DNA of 64,000 nucleotides from Bryum argenteum (GCA_037043015.1 CM073330.1:3559263-3623262), one strand, 5' to 3'. Shown: positions 52,288-63,339, counted from the stretch's first letter. Notes: a model not told the origin generated them from the sequence alone. Program-made: numbers and translations.

Positions 52288-52840
52288 GTATGTTTATCAA
52301 TGAAAGTACATTCTTATTTTGCATTTGTCAGAATGTGACAAATTATGATGGCTCTGATTCTTGGTTTTTTTTATTGCATGTATTCTTTTTCATGTTACTA
52401 ATCTCGATATGCATGAATTGAGCAAATATGTTGAATACTCAAAGTCCAACTGTAGCCCTCGTCTGTCAGATTCGGTTGCACAGCTCCTCCTAAGCAACCA
52501 TGTCAAGATCCCTTGATTACATATATATGAATGTCAATCTTGAGTGCAACAAATCAAAGACATAGGAACATGGTACTAAGCTTAGAACTCTCTATACATC
52601 CCTAGTTGAAAGGTGTAGTTTGAGGATTCAGTGTAAGTAGGTACGTCCATTGTTTGCCATTTTTTTTGTGGTAAGATTTTGCATTCATTGTACTTTTTGA
52701 AGTGCATGTGAGATATAGGGCACCCCTAAATACAGGAGATAATGCTGTATCTTAGCTTTTGCTTTCGATTTTGAATATGACTACGTTGTATTTTTTTCTT
52801 TCTATAAATGAAGTTTTTTTTCCATCAAAGGGGTTTCAAC
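52288..52840. other. sequence between MCM5 fragment and Helentron
   Basis: AT-rich, no gene seen. A small hairpin (ATACAG, 9-base loop, CTGTAT) lies near 52730-52751, followed by CTTAG. It is reminiscent of, but does not match, a Helitron 3' end (hairpin then CTRR). Confidence 0.35.
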
Positions 52841-52871
52841 CCTACTTCAATACTTCAGTACTTCAATACTT

Positions 52872-53050
52872 CAAATTCTTCAAATTCTTCAAATTCTTCA
52901 AATTCTTCAAATTCTTCAAATTCTTCAAATTCTTCAAATTCTTCAAATTCTTCAAATTCTTCAAATTCTTCAAATTCTTCAAATTCTTCAAATTCTTCAA
53001 ATTCTTCAAATTCTTCAAATTCTTCAAATTCTTCAAATTCTTCAAATTCT
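52872..53050. repeat. 9-bp minisatellite at the Helentron 5' end, about 20 units
   Basis: CAAATTCTT repeated about 20 times without interruption. Looser TTCAATACT-like units lie on both sides (52845-52870 and 53090-53160). The deleted copy has only the looser units, about 100 bp. Reading frames across it (SNS or KFF repeats) are artefacts. Confidence 0.95.
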
Positions 53051-53323
53051 CCAATTACTCCAATTACTCCAATTCTTAATACCTCGAATATTTCAATACT
53101 TCAATACTTCAGATCTTCAATACTTCAATACTTCAAATATTCAATACTTTCAATACTTAAATAACTCCAATCACTCCAATAGCTCAAATTACACATTTGA
53201 CTCAAATTGCTATTTGAAGCCTATTCAAAACTTTTACATAGCATTCTATAAAGAAAAACTACTTGAAAATTCAAACATTGATTTCTATTCAGATTTTTTA
53301 TTTTATATGTTTGAATCAATATA

Positions 53324-56284
53324 ATGGCTCTTATAGATAAGAAATTAGAAGAGTGTAATTTACATCGAGTTACTACCTATAAATTCATAGTTGGTGATTG
53401 TTTATTTGACTCTATTTCATACCTCTTGGGTCATGAACTTTCATCTATTCTCTTAAGAAAAAATTCTATGAATCATCTTGCTAATTGCTTACTGTCAAAA
53501 ACACCAAAAGCAATACAAACACGAGATCAAGAACTAAATCCTGAATGGTTGCATGATTTACATGTAGGTGTGTATAATGAGCATGACTATATACAAAAAA
53601 TGTCTCTTAGTGCAAGCAACGGTGGACTTTGGGGAGATTTTACTGCCATCAAATGGATCTCCGACTATTTGCAAAAGCCAATTTATGTTTGGCTTAATGA
53701 TAGTGCCAAGATTATTTTTAAGTCTGGACAAGAATTTGAATCGGAACCATTACATTTAGCATTTGGAAACTCCCATTACGAACCTATTGAAAAATTACAC
53801 CGAACATTGCCGACAATTCTACTCAATAATAATACATGTAATACAATCAATTGTCTAAATGATGTGATTGATTTAGAGTCAAGTTCTTCACATAAAATTG
53901 AGGTTCTAAATTCACAAGGGACATGGATTCAGGATGTATCAAATCAACCAAATATCTCTAGTTGGCAATCAAATCTCAATGAACAATGTTTAAGTTCACG
54001 TGCTTCAACCAAAAGATTTGACCATGGTTTTGATAACTCCGATGAAATGTACATGGGCCTTTTTCCTAATGAAACTAATAATACAATCAGAAAACCCAAA
54101 TTAGAATTAGACATGGATCAGAACTTGGTTGCAAATATAAACAAAAAATCTAAACAAATGTATTGGACTGTGGAGTTAAATGGCCTTTTAGGAACTTTAA
54201 TGTCCAAGTATTCAACCACTTCAGAAATTGCTACAAACTTTTTGTTACAAAAGAAAGAGCTTGATGTAATAATGAATCAAGTAATACGTCACATTAGAAA
54301 TTTGAAATCTGGCAATTTGAAATCCAATATGCCCGTATTGAAAAAACATCAAGTAATAGATTCTCATATCACTCCAATTGATGTAACCTTACATTCAAAT
54401 GAATATTGTTTATCAACAAAAAAACGACCATATACAAGATGGAAAGAGATGGATGCCGAATTAGAAAAAATTATAAGAAATGATCCCAATAATACTTTAG
54501 TTGACAAAGCAAATTCATTTGTTACCAAGAATCCAACTATCGATAAAACTACAATACAAATAGTTAAGCGGATGAAACTTCTATCATCCAAAATCAAAGC
54601 CAATTCCACTTTGAAGCAAAAAATTAAAAATAAAACAAACAATCCTTTTGTTAAGTATCATATTAAACTAAATGACACTCCAACATTTGTATGTGAATTG
54701 TGTGAAAGATATAATTTTCTTTCATCGTCAACTTTGATAAATGAAAAACTTCTATACCAAATAAACAATTTTCTTCATCGAAGTCTTGTATTAAAACAAG
54801 ATAAAAGTCTATATGTATGCAAAATATGTTTAAATTGTGTTAAAAATGAGAAAATTCCATTCTATTGTGTTCCAAATAACATTTTTAGAAATTCTATCAT
54901 TACAAGTGTGAAACAATTAACGTCATTAGAAGAAAGATTAATATCGCCACGCTTAGCATTTGCACAAAAACATAGATTGTATAATTATGGTCAATACAAG
55001 TTACATGGAAGTATTGTGAATGTGCTTGCAAATATTGATTTAACACAATCCATTCTTCCGCGTTTACCCGTAGACGAAACAACAATTGGAGTAATATTAA
55101 AACGCCGATTGGAATATAAGTCTCCATATATGGCAGGGAACATACGACCAAATATGACAATGATAGCATTGAAAGATCTAATTAAAACACCTCTTTATGA
55201 AGAATGTAATGTTAGTATTCGTCCACAATGGAATAGTTTATTTTCTTTACACATACAATCGAGTATGAGTTTAGATAACCAATGTAATACCATGGATGCA
55301 AATGACTTCGAAGAAGAGATTGATAATCCACCAAGTGAAACTTTAGTACATAATTTCTTAGAATCTGATATTATTCATGACTTTGATAAGATGTTATCTC
55401 TTGCTCCTGGTCAAGAATATTCTCTTACAGGAATTTTTAAAGACAAATTCAGCGAAGAACTAAATTATCCAACATTATTTTATGGTCATCCTCGAAATGA
55501 AAACATTACTGAAAACTTTTCTTATCATCAAATAGCAAGTTGGGAGATTTTGCACAAAGATCATGACTTTGCTACAAACATAGAAAATATTTTCTTCAAA
55601 GCAATTAAGATTCGTATTCAAAAATTTAGGAATTCTAGTTGGATTCGTATTCGAAAAGGTAAACTTTGTGGAAGAAGATTAATTGCTGGGCAAGTTGTTG
55701 AAGAACCCAATCTTGATAAACTTTTAGAATCACACATAGGATTTCGAGATTTAGAGAAATTACGTACCTCACTAGATTATGTTGAAGGACTAAGGAAAAA
55801 TTTGTTTGCTATGATTAGACAATTGGGACCTCCAACTTTTTTTATTACTTTAACAAGTGCAGAGCGATTGTGGACACCGTTAATTGAAGCTTTGTATAAG
55901 CTGAATTCTAAACGTCTCAATTTACCACATTTTGATTCATTGGAGTCTATTCATATTGCTGAGTTGATAAGGTCGGATCCACTGACTTGCGCTTTATACT
56001 ATAATAATCGTACGAAGGCTTTTCGAGATTTGCTCAAAAAAGAATCATCCATTTTAGGTGAAGTTTTGGATTTCTTTTTTATAACCGAATTTCAACATCG
56101 TGGAAGTGAACATGAGCATGCAGTAATTTGGGTAAAAAATGCACCGCAATTTAGGACTAATTCAAACAAAGAAATTGAAATTTTTGTTGATAAATACATA
56201 TCAAGTGATAAGAGTTTGTTACCTGCAGCTTTACAAGAAGCTCAACACCATTATATCATTGCTCTCGTTCATTTAGTTTTATAA
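53324..56284 (+). CDS. Helentron protein, N-terminal part: OTU protease and Rep (HUH) domains
   Basis: Open for 986 residues from ATG. Residues 20-155 form an OTU-like domain with GDCLFDSIS (Cys26) and NSHYEPI (His151). Around 450-510 lies a Cys-rich segment (CELCERYN and CKICLNC). Around 520-600 lies the region often found before Helitron Rep domains (ERLISPRLAFAQ). The Helitron-like Rep region follows: FITLTSAERLW near 837, and the HUH motif EFQHRGSEHEHAVIWV near 922. The frame then shifts near 56255, before the tyrosine motif region would be complete. The Rep domain nicks and rejoins single-stranded DNA at element ends (known for Helitrons). The role of OTU in these elements is not established. 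Confidence 0.85.
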   Translation: MALIDKKLEECNLHRVTTYKFIVGDCLFDSISYLLGHELSSILLRKNSMNHLANCLLSKTPKAIQTRDQELNPEWLHDLHVGVYNEHDYIQKMSLSASNGGLWGDFTAIKWISDYLQKPIYVWLNDSAKIIFKSGQEFESEPLHLAFGNSHYEPIEKLHRTLPTILLNNNTCNTINCLNDVIDLESSSSHKIEVLNSQGTWIQDVSNQPNISSWQSNLNEQCLSSRASTKRFDHGFDNSDEMYMGLFPNETNNTIRKPKLELDMDQNLVANINKKSKQMYWTVELNGLLGTLMSKYSTTSEIATNFLLQKKELDVIMNQVIRHIRNLKSGNLKSNMPVLKKHQVIDSHITPIDVTLHSNEYCLSTKKRPYTRWKEMDAELEKIIRNDPNNTLVDKANSFVTKNPTIDKTTIQIVKRMKLLSSKIKANSTLKQKIKNKTNNPFVKYHIKLNDTPTFVCELCERYNFLSSSTLINEKLLYQINNFLHRSLVLKQDKSLYVCKICLNCVKNEKIPFYCVPNNIFRNSIITSVKQLTSLEERLISPRLAFAQKHRLYNYGQYKLHGSIVNVLANIDLTQSILPRLPVDETTIGVILKRRLEYKSPYMAGNIRPNMTMIALKDLIKTPLYEECNVSIRPQWNSLFSLHIQSSMSLDNQCNTMDANDFEEEIDNPPSETLVHNFLESDIIHDFDKMLSLAPGQEYSLTGIFKDKFSEELNYPTLFYGHPRNENITENFSYHQIASWEILHKDHDFATNIENIFFKAIKIRIQKFRNSSWIRIRKGKLCGRRLIAGQVVEEPNLDKLLESHIGFRDLEKLRTSLDYVEGLRKNLFAMIRQLGPPTFFITLTSAERLWTPLIEALYKLNSKRLNLPHFDSLESIHIAELIRSDPLTCALYYNNRTKAFRDLLKKESSILGEVLDFFFITEFQHRGSEHEHAVIWVKNAPQFRTNSNKEIEIFVDKYISSDKSLLPAALQEAQHHYIIALVHLVL

Positions 56285-58400
56285 ATACATCACGATCAAA
56301 TGAGCGTGCGTTTATTTTAAAACCTCAATATCAATTACTTAAATTAGATAAAGAGTGCACGGAAGTTATGTGCAAATCTATAATAGATAAATACATTGAT
56401 AGACCTGATAATCTGAAAAAATATGTTTGGCCGCATTTGTAGCAGACTATAATCATAGTAAAAATAAAATCTCTATTCGAAAAAAGTCTAAAATAATAAG
56501 ATTTGTCCATTACAATAAAATTAAAGATATGGAAAATTGGTGTCGCGAGCAATTATTACTATATGTTCCATTTAATGAATTTGAAGAGTCTCAAAAAATT
56601 GGTAAAGAAACATGGAAAGATGCATACGACGAACAAGTAGAAATAGTTACATGTAATCGAAAAAAATTTAACTATGAGATTCAAAAAAATTCATTACAAG
56701 ATTGTGGTGATGAATGGATAACTCTTCAAGATTTTGCAAGTGAATTAGTTTTATCCAAAGATTTTGATATATGGAAAAATGCATCTATTGAAGAAACTGA
56801 ATCGGTAATTATAAGCATGAATGGAGAAAAATATGACTTAGCTAATGATATTTATATAAGACCAAAGTCTACAAATACATACAAAAATACATCAGAGGAT
56901 AATAATAATGTTTTGAAACTCATGCAAAACGATGAATACTTTGGAATATTAAGATCACTTAATGAAGAACAAAGATCAATTTATGATGATATAATGTATA
57001 GAAAAAGAACTCTTCCAAATGAATCATTATATTTGTTTCTTACATGGGGTGCAGGATCAGGAAAAACATATACACTTCATGCTATAATTCAAGGATTGTT
57101 ACGTATTCATCATAAAGACTTACATTCAAATCCTTTAAAAGCAAAAGCGTTACTTATGGCTTACACGGGAAAAGCCGCTTTTAATATCAATGGAACCACT
57201 ATTCACTCTGCTTTATACATTCCTATCAATCAATCACTTGAAAATCTTAGTAATTTATCATCAGAAATGCTTAGTAAATTAACAGATCAATATGAAGAAT
57301 TGCGATTTATTGTACTTGACGAAGTATCACTAGTAGGGGCTAGAATGTTACATGCTATTGATCAACGACTTCGTTCAATTATGCATGTACAAAATCAAGT
57401 TTTTGGAGGTTTGGATTTTATAGTTACTGGAGATTTTTATCAAGCTCCTCCAGTAAGAGATAAATGGGTTTTTCAACAACTTGACTTTGGTCTTAATGCT
57501 ATAGCACCAAATTTTTGGCGTGAGTACATGAAATGCTACGAGTTAAAAACCATTGTGCGTCAAAATGATCCCATATTTATAAACATTTTAAATAGATTCC
57601 GAAAAGCAACACATACAACAGAAGATGTAGATTTCATAAATAATGTATGTTTGAAAAAACCTCCTGAAAGTTCAATAATTCCATATTTGTATTATACAAA
57701 TCCTGAGACATCTGCACATAACATTAGAGAGTTCATAAAATCTACGGGCCCTACATTTAATTTTGAAGCAGTTGATATTCGACATCATTCACTACCGTCA
57801 ACATTTAAAATTCCTGACAATCCGAATTAAACTGCTGGACTTCAAACCACAATTAAAGTTAAAAAAGATATGCTAGTGGAACTCACTCACAATTATGCCA
57901 CCTCAGATTGACTCGTTCATGAAGCAGATGGGTTATTCAAAACACCCACGTCCATCAATAATAAAACTTATGTGTGGATGAATTTTTTTAATGAAAAAAT
58001 TGGTTCAAATGCAAGGTTTACAAATGCTCACTTATATGAAAACCAAATTGTAGATTCTACTTGGACCCCCATAGAGTCAGTTTCCAAAGAAATAAATCTT
58101 AGCAAGAATAACAAATATCTTCTAACTCGCATACAATTTCCTATTCAATTAGCTGCAGCACGAACAATTCATCGCTCACAAGGTTTATCATTAGATGATG
58201 TAGCTTTTAATCCAACTAATATTAATAAGCACGGATTAACTTATACAGCATTATCTCGTGTGCGTACCAAAGAAAAACTATATTTACTTGCTCCATTAAC
58301 TGTTTCCAATTTTCGTGTTGATGCATGTGTTATTGATGAAATGAACAGATTAAATTCGATCGCAAAATGGGAATTTCTTGTACCAAGGTTACAAACAATG
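56285..58400 (+). pseudogene. Helentron protein, PIF1-type helicase part, frameshifted
   Basis: It continues from the Rep part after frame changes near 56255 and a stop at about 56440. The helicase motifs are present: NEEQRSIYDDI, Walker A GAGSGKT (57048), AYTGKAAFNINGTTIHSA, Walker B IVLDEVSLVG (57310), TGDFYQAPPV, ELKTIVRQND, then after stops near 57830 and 57910 ARTIHRSQGLSLDD and YTALSRVRTKEKLYLL. The order and spacing fit a Helitron PIF1 helicase (5'-3' DNA unwinding). One stop near 57910 sits where the family has Gly in a D-G-L-V motif. Confidence 0.88.
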
Positions 58401-59105
58401 CGTCATTCACATATAATTATCCAAAGTATCAATATAAATTCTTTAAAGAAACACCACATTGATTATAAAAGTGATCATAATATGCAAGCAGCTCATATTT
58501 TATGCTTTCAAGAAACTAAATTAGAACATGCAAAATGAAATAATAAATTACATCGATACTTCTCGATATAAATTTATACATGCTTATGATAAACATGGAA
58601 TATTATTGATGTACAAACATCGTATGATATGTGTATCTTGCAACATTGAAACATATAATGGTAGTGAGTTTATTGTTGCTTCTTTTAATTTGGGAACTAG
58701 AAATGCTATACATGTTATTACTGTATACCGATCCCATTCAACCAAATTAAAAAAATTTCTAGACATTCTACAACAATTGATATATAAAGCACCAAATGAA
58801 TGTCCAGTTATTATTTTGGGAGATTTTAATGTTGATATTTCAAAAGACACAACCCAGAAACCTGATGCTAATGAGATTTTACACTATATGAATAGTTGAA
58901 TACCCATTGTCTATATCAAAAGTTGTTAACAAGTACTACAAAAAACAATGCTTTGATAGATCATATTTGGACAAACATCCCTGGAGTAGATGCTAAATAT
59001 GGAGTTACAGATGCATATTGGCCAGATTATCATAAACCTATGTATTGTGCTTTTAAACTACCAACTACATTACCAAAGTTTTCAAACAAAACAACCTCAC
59101 TTTGA
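58401..59105 (+). pseudogene. Helentron C-terminal EEP (AP-like) endonuclease part
   Basis: After the helicase, SININSLKKHHIDY and ILCFQETKL (58430-58530) give the first EEP motifs. After a frame change come IILGDFNVDIS (58815) and, after another, LIDHIWTNIPG and WPDYHKPMYCAF (58950-59060), the last acidic/His motif. The endonuclease/exonuclease/phosphatase fold is fused to the helicase in known Helentrons. At least two frame changes break it here. The last 140 bases of this region are repeated in the deleted inverted copy. Confidence 0.82.
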
Positions 59106-59634
59106 TTTATTTGAATAAATACATATCATTCAAATAAATAAGAAATAATTTGTAAATTTTTCAATGCCAGGTATTTTTATTGGAAAGAATTGTGTATTAT
59201 CCAAATACAACTTTTGTAATAAATATACTATGAAAATATTAAAATTGAAACAAATGTCTATATATTATAATGTTCATTCAATTTTAAATGATTGACTTTA
59301 AACATTTAATAGTCAGCAAGCATAAAATACCAAAACCAAATATTAAACATTGAACATTGAGGATATCATATAATAAATTTAACAATAAACATCAAACATT
59401 CCATATTAGATATTTATCATTGAAAATTGGATATTACACTTTGTATAGATATTTTAGCTGTAAATAATTGTGTATAGTTTACATGAAGTTTATGTTCTTT
59501 CATATTCAATTTTTGTCGATAAGAAAAACAAATGCATAAACATTAACCCAAATACCAAATTCACTATTTTGTATTACATGATTTAATGTACAGTGTAAGA
59601 CAGAGCCCTTACGGTCCTACCGTTTTCTTGTTTT

Positions 59635-60340
59635 CTATAAGTGACATAAGGTCAAGATTTTTTTCACGACCATAGTATGGACTAAATAATTAGCTTCAAG
59701 TATTTCCATTATTTTGGGGGGCCTCTTAAATTGTCCACCATCTAAAGTTTAGAGCAGGGGAAACAAGATAAGAGGATCACCCCGATATCACCTTCTATGT
59801 GAAATCCCAAACTTCTTGGTCAACAAACATAAATTTATCTTTACTTATGTTTGCAATTAGTCAATTTTTCACTATGTGTAAAAGTGAAAGCCAAATTAAG
59901 AGTCCCTTAGGGCGACCCTCTATCAAACTTGCCCATATCATTATCATATTTCCTATCCTTTTTACCAAGTGTTAAGTTTTGTGACCTCAGCCCACTGCAA
60001 GCCTCCTGGATAATTTTGCAGGCCTTCAATTCTTGGAAGGTAGATAGTTGAATGGTAGGGAATCTATTTTCAAGCATACTAGTATGCCTTGCGACGTTCA
60101 CTTAAATACTTTGACCATGGCCCTCTTGAATTTTTTGCTAGATTTAAAATTAGGTCATTTTTTGTAATTTCTAGCGATTTGAGGGCCATACTTCAAAATT
60201 CAATATCTTGGGACCCTTCAACCCGGCCATTTTGCAATCCAAACGTTTTCCATAACTCTACAAAAATACCCGCTTCCAAAGCATCTTATGCGGCCCGATC
60301 CGACCAGCGGTCCTGAGACCATAATATCACAACACAAAAC
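59635..60340. other. spacer between the two inverted Helentron copies
   Basis: About 700 bp with no similarity between its halves and no protein recognised. It may be the host sequence between two insertions. The first 30-40 bp of each arm facing it (GACAGAGCCCTTACGGTCC onward) match perfectly in inverted orientation. Confidence 0.5.
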
Positions 60341-61211
60341 AAAACAAGAAAACGGTAGGACCGTAAGGGCTCTGTCTTACACTCTACATTTAAAAGAAAA
60401 TCATACATTAACCAATGTAATACAAAATAGTGAATTTGGTATTTGGGTTACTCTTTGTGCATTTGATTCTTTTATTGACAAAAATTGAATATAAAAGAAT
60501 ATAAACTTTATGTAAACTATACCCAATTATTTACAACCACAATGTCTATACAAAGTGTAATATTCAATTTTCAATGATTAATATCTAATATGCAATTTTT
60601 AATGCTTATTTTTAAATTATTAAATGATATCTCTAATGTTCAATGTCTAATATTTGGTTGTGGTATTTTATGCTTGCTCACTATTAAATGTTGAAAATCA
60701 AATACTTAGTTTAAAATATGATTGAACATTATTACACATAGAAATTTGTTTCAATTTTAATATTTATATAGTGTATTTATTACAAAAGTTGTATTTGGAT
60801 TATACACAATTGTTTCCAAGAAAAATACCCAACATTGAAGAGTTTACAATTTATATTTTATTTATTTTGATTGATGTGTATTTGTTCAAATAAATCGAAA
60901 TGAAGTTGCATTTTTTGAAAAATTTGGTAATATAGTTGGTAGTTTAAAAGCACAATATATAGGTTTATGATGATCCGGCCAATATGCATCTGTAACACCA
61001 TATTTAGCATTTACTCCAAGGATGTTTCTCCAAATATGGTCTCTCAAACAATAATCTATGTAAAAGTGTTGAATAGACTTCAAATAGCAAGTTGGGTAAA
61101 ATGTGTAATTTGAGCGATTGAAGTGATTGGAGTTATTTAAGTATTCAAAGAATTAAATATTTAAAGTATTGTATTAATGAAGTATTAAAGTTGAAGTATT
61201 TGAAGTATAGG
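60341..61211 (-). mobile_element. internally deleted Helentron derivative, tail-to-tail with the full copy
   Basis: On the minus strand it reads as the Helentron 5' end (61211 to about 61060, matching 52841-53245 without the minisatellite) joined directly to the 3' part (about 61060 to 60341, matching 58960-59634). It retains a piece of the endonuclease ending (NAKYGVTDAYWPDHHKPIYC). Identity of the arms is roughly 85% by eye. The junction lies next to TTTTACATAG, near 53245 in the full copy. It codes no complete protein and would need proteins in trans. Confidence 0.85.
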
Positions 61212-61569
61212 AAGTAATACGTGCTTCGTTAAAAGTGCACGTGGCATTTGAAAAGTGCACTTGTCATTATTTTTGCAATTGGACAAAATTAAATTAGAAG
61301 GCAATTTTGGGCTAATTTTTTGGAAAATGACAATCATAATTAGTTTATATTTTAGAGAATAATCATATTTAATGTCAACATGGTACAGGTTGGAAGAGAA
61401 CCATCTCAATTTATGACATTTGATACATTATTGAAATTAGTACTTAGGTATGAAAATTCTTTGGAAACTAAATAAATTGCAATATAACATGATGCAATGG
61501 TATTATATAAACTTCTAAGATTTTATGAGGGCTAAATGACTTTGAAGATTAAGGTTCAAATGTCAATCC

Positions 61570-61705
61570 ATGTCAATACTCGCCATGTGTTGCCATTCCA
61601 TTACTCTAAAGGCCTATACATAAATAGCTTCTGGCCATGTCAATACTCGCCATGTGTTGCCATTCCATTACTTTAAAGGCCTATACATAAATAGCTTTTG
61701 GCCAT
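61570..61705. repeat. 67-bp tandem duplication
   Basis: Two nearly identical units beginning TGTCAATACTCGCCATGTG at 61571 and 61638, each ending AAATAGCTT(C/T)TGGCCAT. Confidence 0.9.
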
Positions 61706-62150
61706 CAAGTATCTTCAACTCCTTCCCCGTCATTATGCAACTCACACTTGCAAGGTTTCTAGACCCTAGAGTTGTACACATGTGCATCTCCACTTAAAAT
61801 GCTATTCAGACTAACTACTTCAATTATAATTTGTTTTGACAACCTCCAAAAATACTTCCAATTTCTGGACCACACTACGAGCAACCTCTGTGCCATCAAT
61901 GTTAAATAGAGAAACAAGTTTTGAATTCTCAAAATTCAGACCATGTTCTGAACGATGCAGATCCTTCTCCACTTTGAGTAAAGCTACCACCCAAAGATGG
62001 ACTACTAGGTAAAGCCCCATTCATATCCGCTTAAAACAAATTTAATGTCAAAGTCAAACAAGTAAGAAGTTAGACATGTGCCTACCTCTGATTAAACATG
62101 TAAAGTGGCCCAAAATCCAAACCCAAGTAACCAAATTCTATGAGGATGAG

Positions 62151-62330
62151 CATGTGCCTACCACTCATGTAACTTACAAATTTACAATTATTGAAGGCGG
62201 GGTAGGCATGTGCCTACTACTCATGTAACTTACAAATTTACAATTATTGAAGGCGGGGTAGGCATGTGCCTACTACTCATGTAACTTACAAATTTACAAT
62301 TATTGAAGGCGGGGTAGGCATGTGCCTACC
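62151..62330. repeat. 56-bp tandem repeat containing a near-palindrome
   Basis: CATGTGCCTAC recurs at 62151, 62207, 62263 and 62319. Each unit contains TTACAATTATTGAAGGCGGG and the near-palindrome GTAGGCATGTGCCTAC. Looser copies of the palindrome occur near 62075 and 62435 and, more weakly, near the window end (63935). Confidence 0.92.
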
Positions 62331-62697
62331 TCAAATCAAACATAAGAAAATATAAACATAAAATTTCATGTAAAAGAAGTAATAGAGAAGGTACGAATCG
62401 AAATCCAAATCCAAGTGACTAAGTTTTATCGGGATTGGCATGTGCCTACCCCTCATGTAACTTACAAACATAAAATTATTGAAGGTGAGGTACATGCATA
62501 TATCTACCGCGCTTCAATAATTTAAATATAACTAATTTTATAGGTAAAAATTACAAAATGGGCACATCCTCAGTTGTAACGTTCTACCCACGTGTCTCTG
62601 TGAATTATACAACAAGATATGAATGTAATTTCTTTGAGTGGGATTTGTATGTTACACAGTCGAATCAATAAATTCGAATGCCTAGACAGTGTACAGA

Positions 62698-63339
62698 TCA
62701 GTGGAACATAGCCGTCGACCGGGGTCCCACTAAAACTCCAAAGCTGGCTTGCTCCAACCATAACTCTACATCGACGTCGTGCATCGGACTCTGCGGCGTT
62801 TGACTGAAGGGAGCTGGCCATTCTTCGAAGCATAATATGCTTTCGAAATCTGAAGGTGGAGTACTCACCATATCCGAAAGCGTGGCCGCGAAGGTAGGTC
62901 GTCTTGAACGAGGATCCCATTCAGGATCACATCTGCGACAAATGATGTGCATACTGTTCCTGGCCGCACACAATGTCGGATCGTCGTGACTGCGTTGCCC
63001 CGGCTCCTGCACAGTACTAACAACGGCGGAAGTGACGGCCTCCTGGAACGAGGTTTGGAGTTGGGATTGGCCATCGTCTGATTCACTGCTTGGTATCGAC
63101 AATGGCTCGGAGATTGTCGAAAACCCCGAAGGTGCTCGCGACGACGACTCGGCGGTAGTAGATGGCCCGAGTTCTAGAGCCTTGGATGCCAGCCACTTGA
63201 ATTTCTCCTGCACGAATTTTATCACGCTCTTTGACTGCGCAAGAGCAAACCACGTCTTCTCTTCCGCCTCCAGCGCGTAATCACTCCAATCCGCCAGTGA
63301 ATGTTGACTTTCTGCCAGCTTTTGTCGTTGACTGAGCTC
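62698..63339 (-). CDS. hypothetical protein, last exon
   Basis: An open minus-strand exon of 214 codons including the stop, starting at a good acceptor (AATAG before 63339). It reads ELSQRQKLAESQHSLADW, then AEEKTWFALAQSKSV and KFKWLASKALELGPS (helix-prone), a Ser-rich stretch, CRRCDPEWDPRSRRPT, and an acidic Trp-containing end (FEEWPAP, VELWLEQ). I do not recognise the family. The Ser-rich and acidic/aromatic make-up could suit a regulatory protein, but this is inference. The upstream exons would lie at 63400 onward or beyond the window. Confidence 0.4.
   Translation of the reverse strand, partial: ELSQRQKLAESQHSLADWSDYALEAEEKTWFALAQSKSVIKFVQEKFKWLASKALELGPSTTAESSSRAPSGFSTISEPLSIPSSESDDGQSQLQTSFQEAVTSAVVSTVQEPGQRSHDDPTLCAARNSMHIICRRCDPEWDPRSRRPTFAATLSDMVSTPPSDFESILCFEEWPAPFSQTPQSPMHDVDVELWLEQASFGVLVGPRSTAMFH

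Larger units (their letters stand above)
52841..59634 (+). mobile_element. Helentron-type rolling-circle transposon, nearly full length
   Basis: One element codes, in order, an OTU-type cysteine protease, a zinc-ribbon-like region, a Rep/HUH domain, a PIF1-type helicase and an EEP (AP-like) endonuclease, all on the plus strand. OTU plus EEP endonuclease around Rep-Hel is the known domain set of Helentrons. The 5' end carries a minisatellite. Boundaries come from comparison with the deleted inverted copy at 60341-61211: the left match begins CCTACTTCAATACTTC and the right match ends CCGTTTTCTTGTTTT. Several frameshifts and nonsense changes after the HUH motif leave it without an intact transposase. 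Confidence 0.85.
61212..62697. other. AT-rich sequence with tandem repeats
   Basis: No gene recognised. A minus-strand frame at 61820-62020 (LVSLFNIDGTEVARSV) is not assignable. Two tandem repeats are listed separately. Confidence 0.45.

Noticed and set aside
52759..53164. Open frames of repeated FFK or SNS residues
   Set aside because: They are the 9-bp minisatellite read in different frames, open only because the unit length is a multiple of three and lacks stops.
56331..56552. Minus-strand frames across the Helentron
   Set aside because: They overlap the plus-strand Rep-helicase coding sequence and are chance frames in AT-rich DNA.
59600..60380. A separate TIR transposon with ends GAGCCCTTACGGTCC
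   Set aside because: The inverted match continues outward through the Helentron 3' parts and there is no direct target duplication, so the symmetry is better explained by the two inverted copies. It is not fully excluded because the inner 40 bp are more similar than the rest.
62151..62330. CRISPR-like regular repeat
   Set aside because: The units are contiguous tandem copies with no unique spacers, in a plant nuclear sequence.
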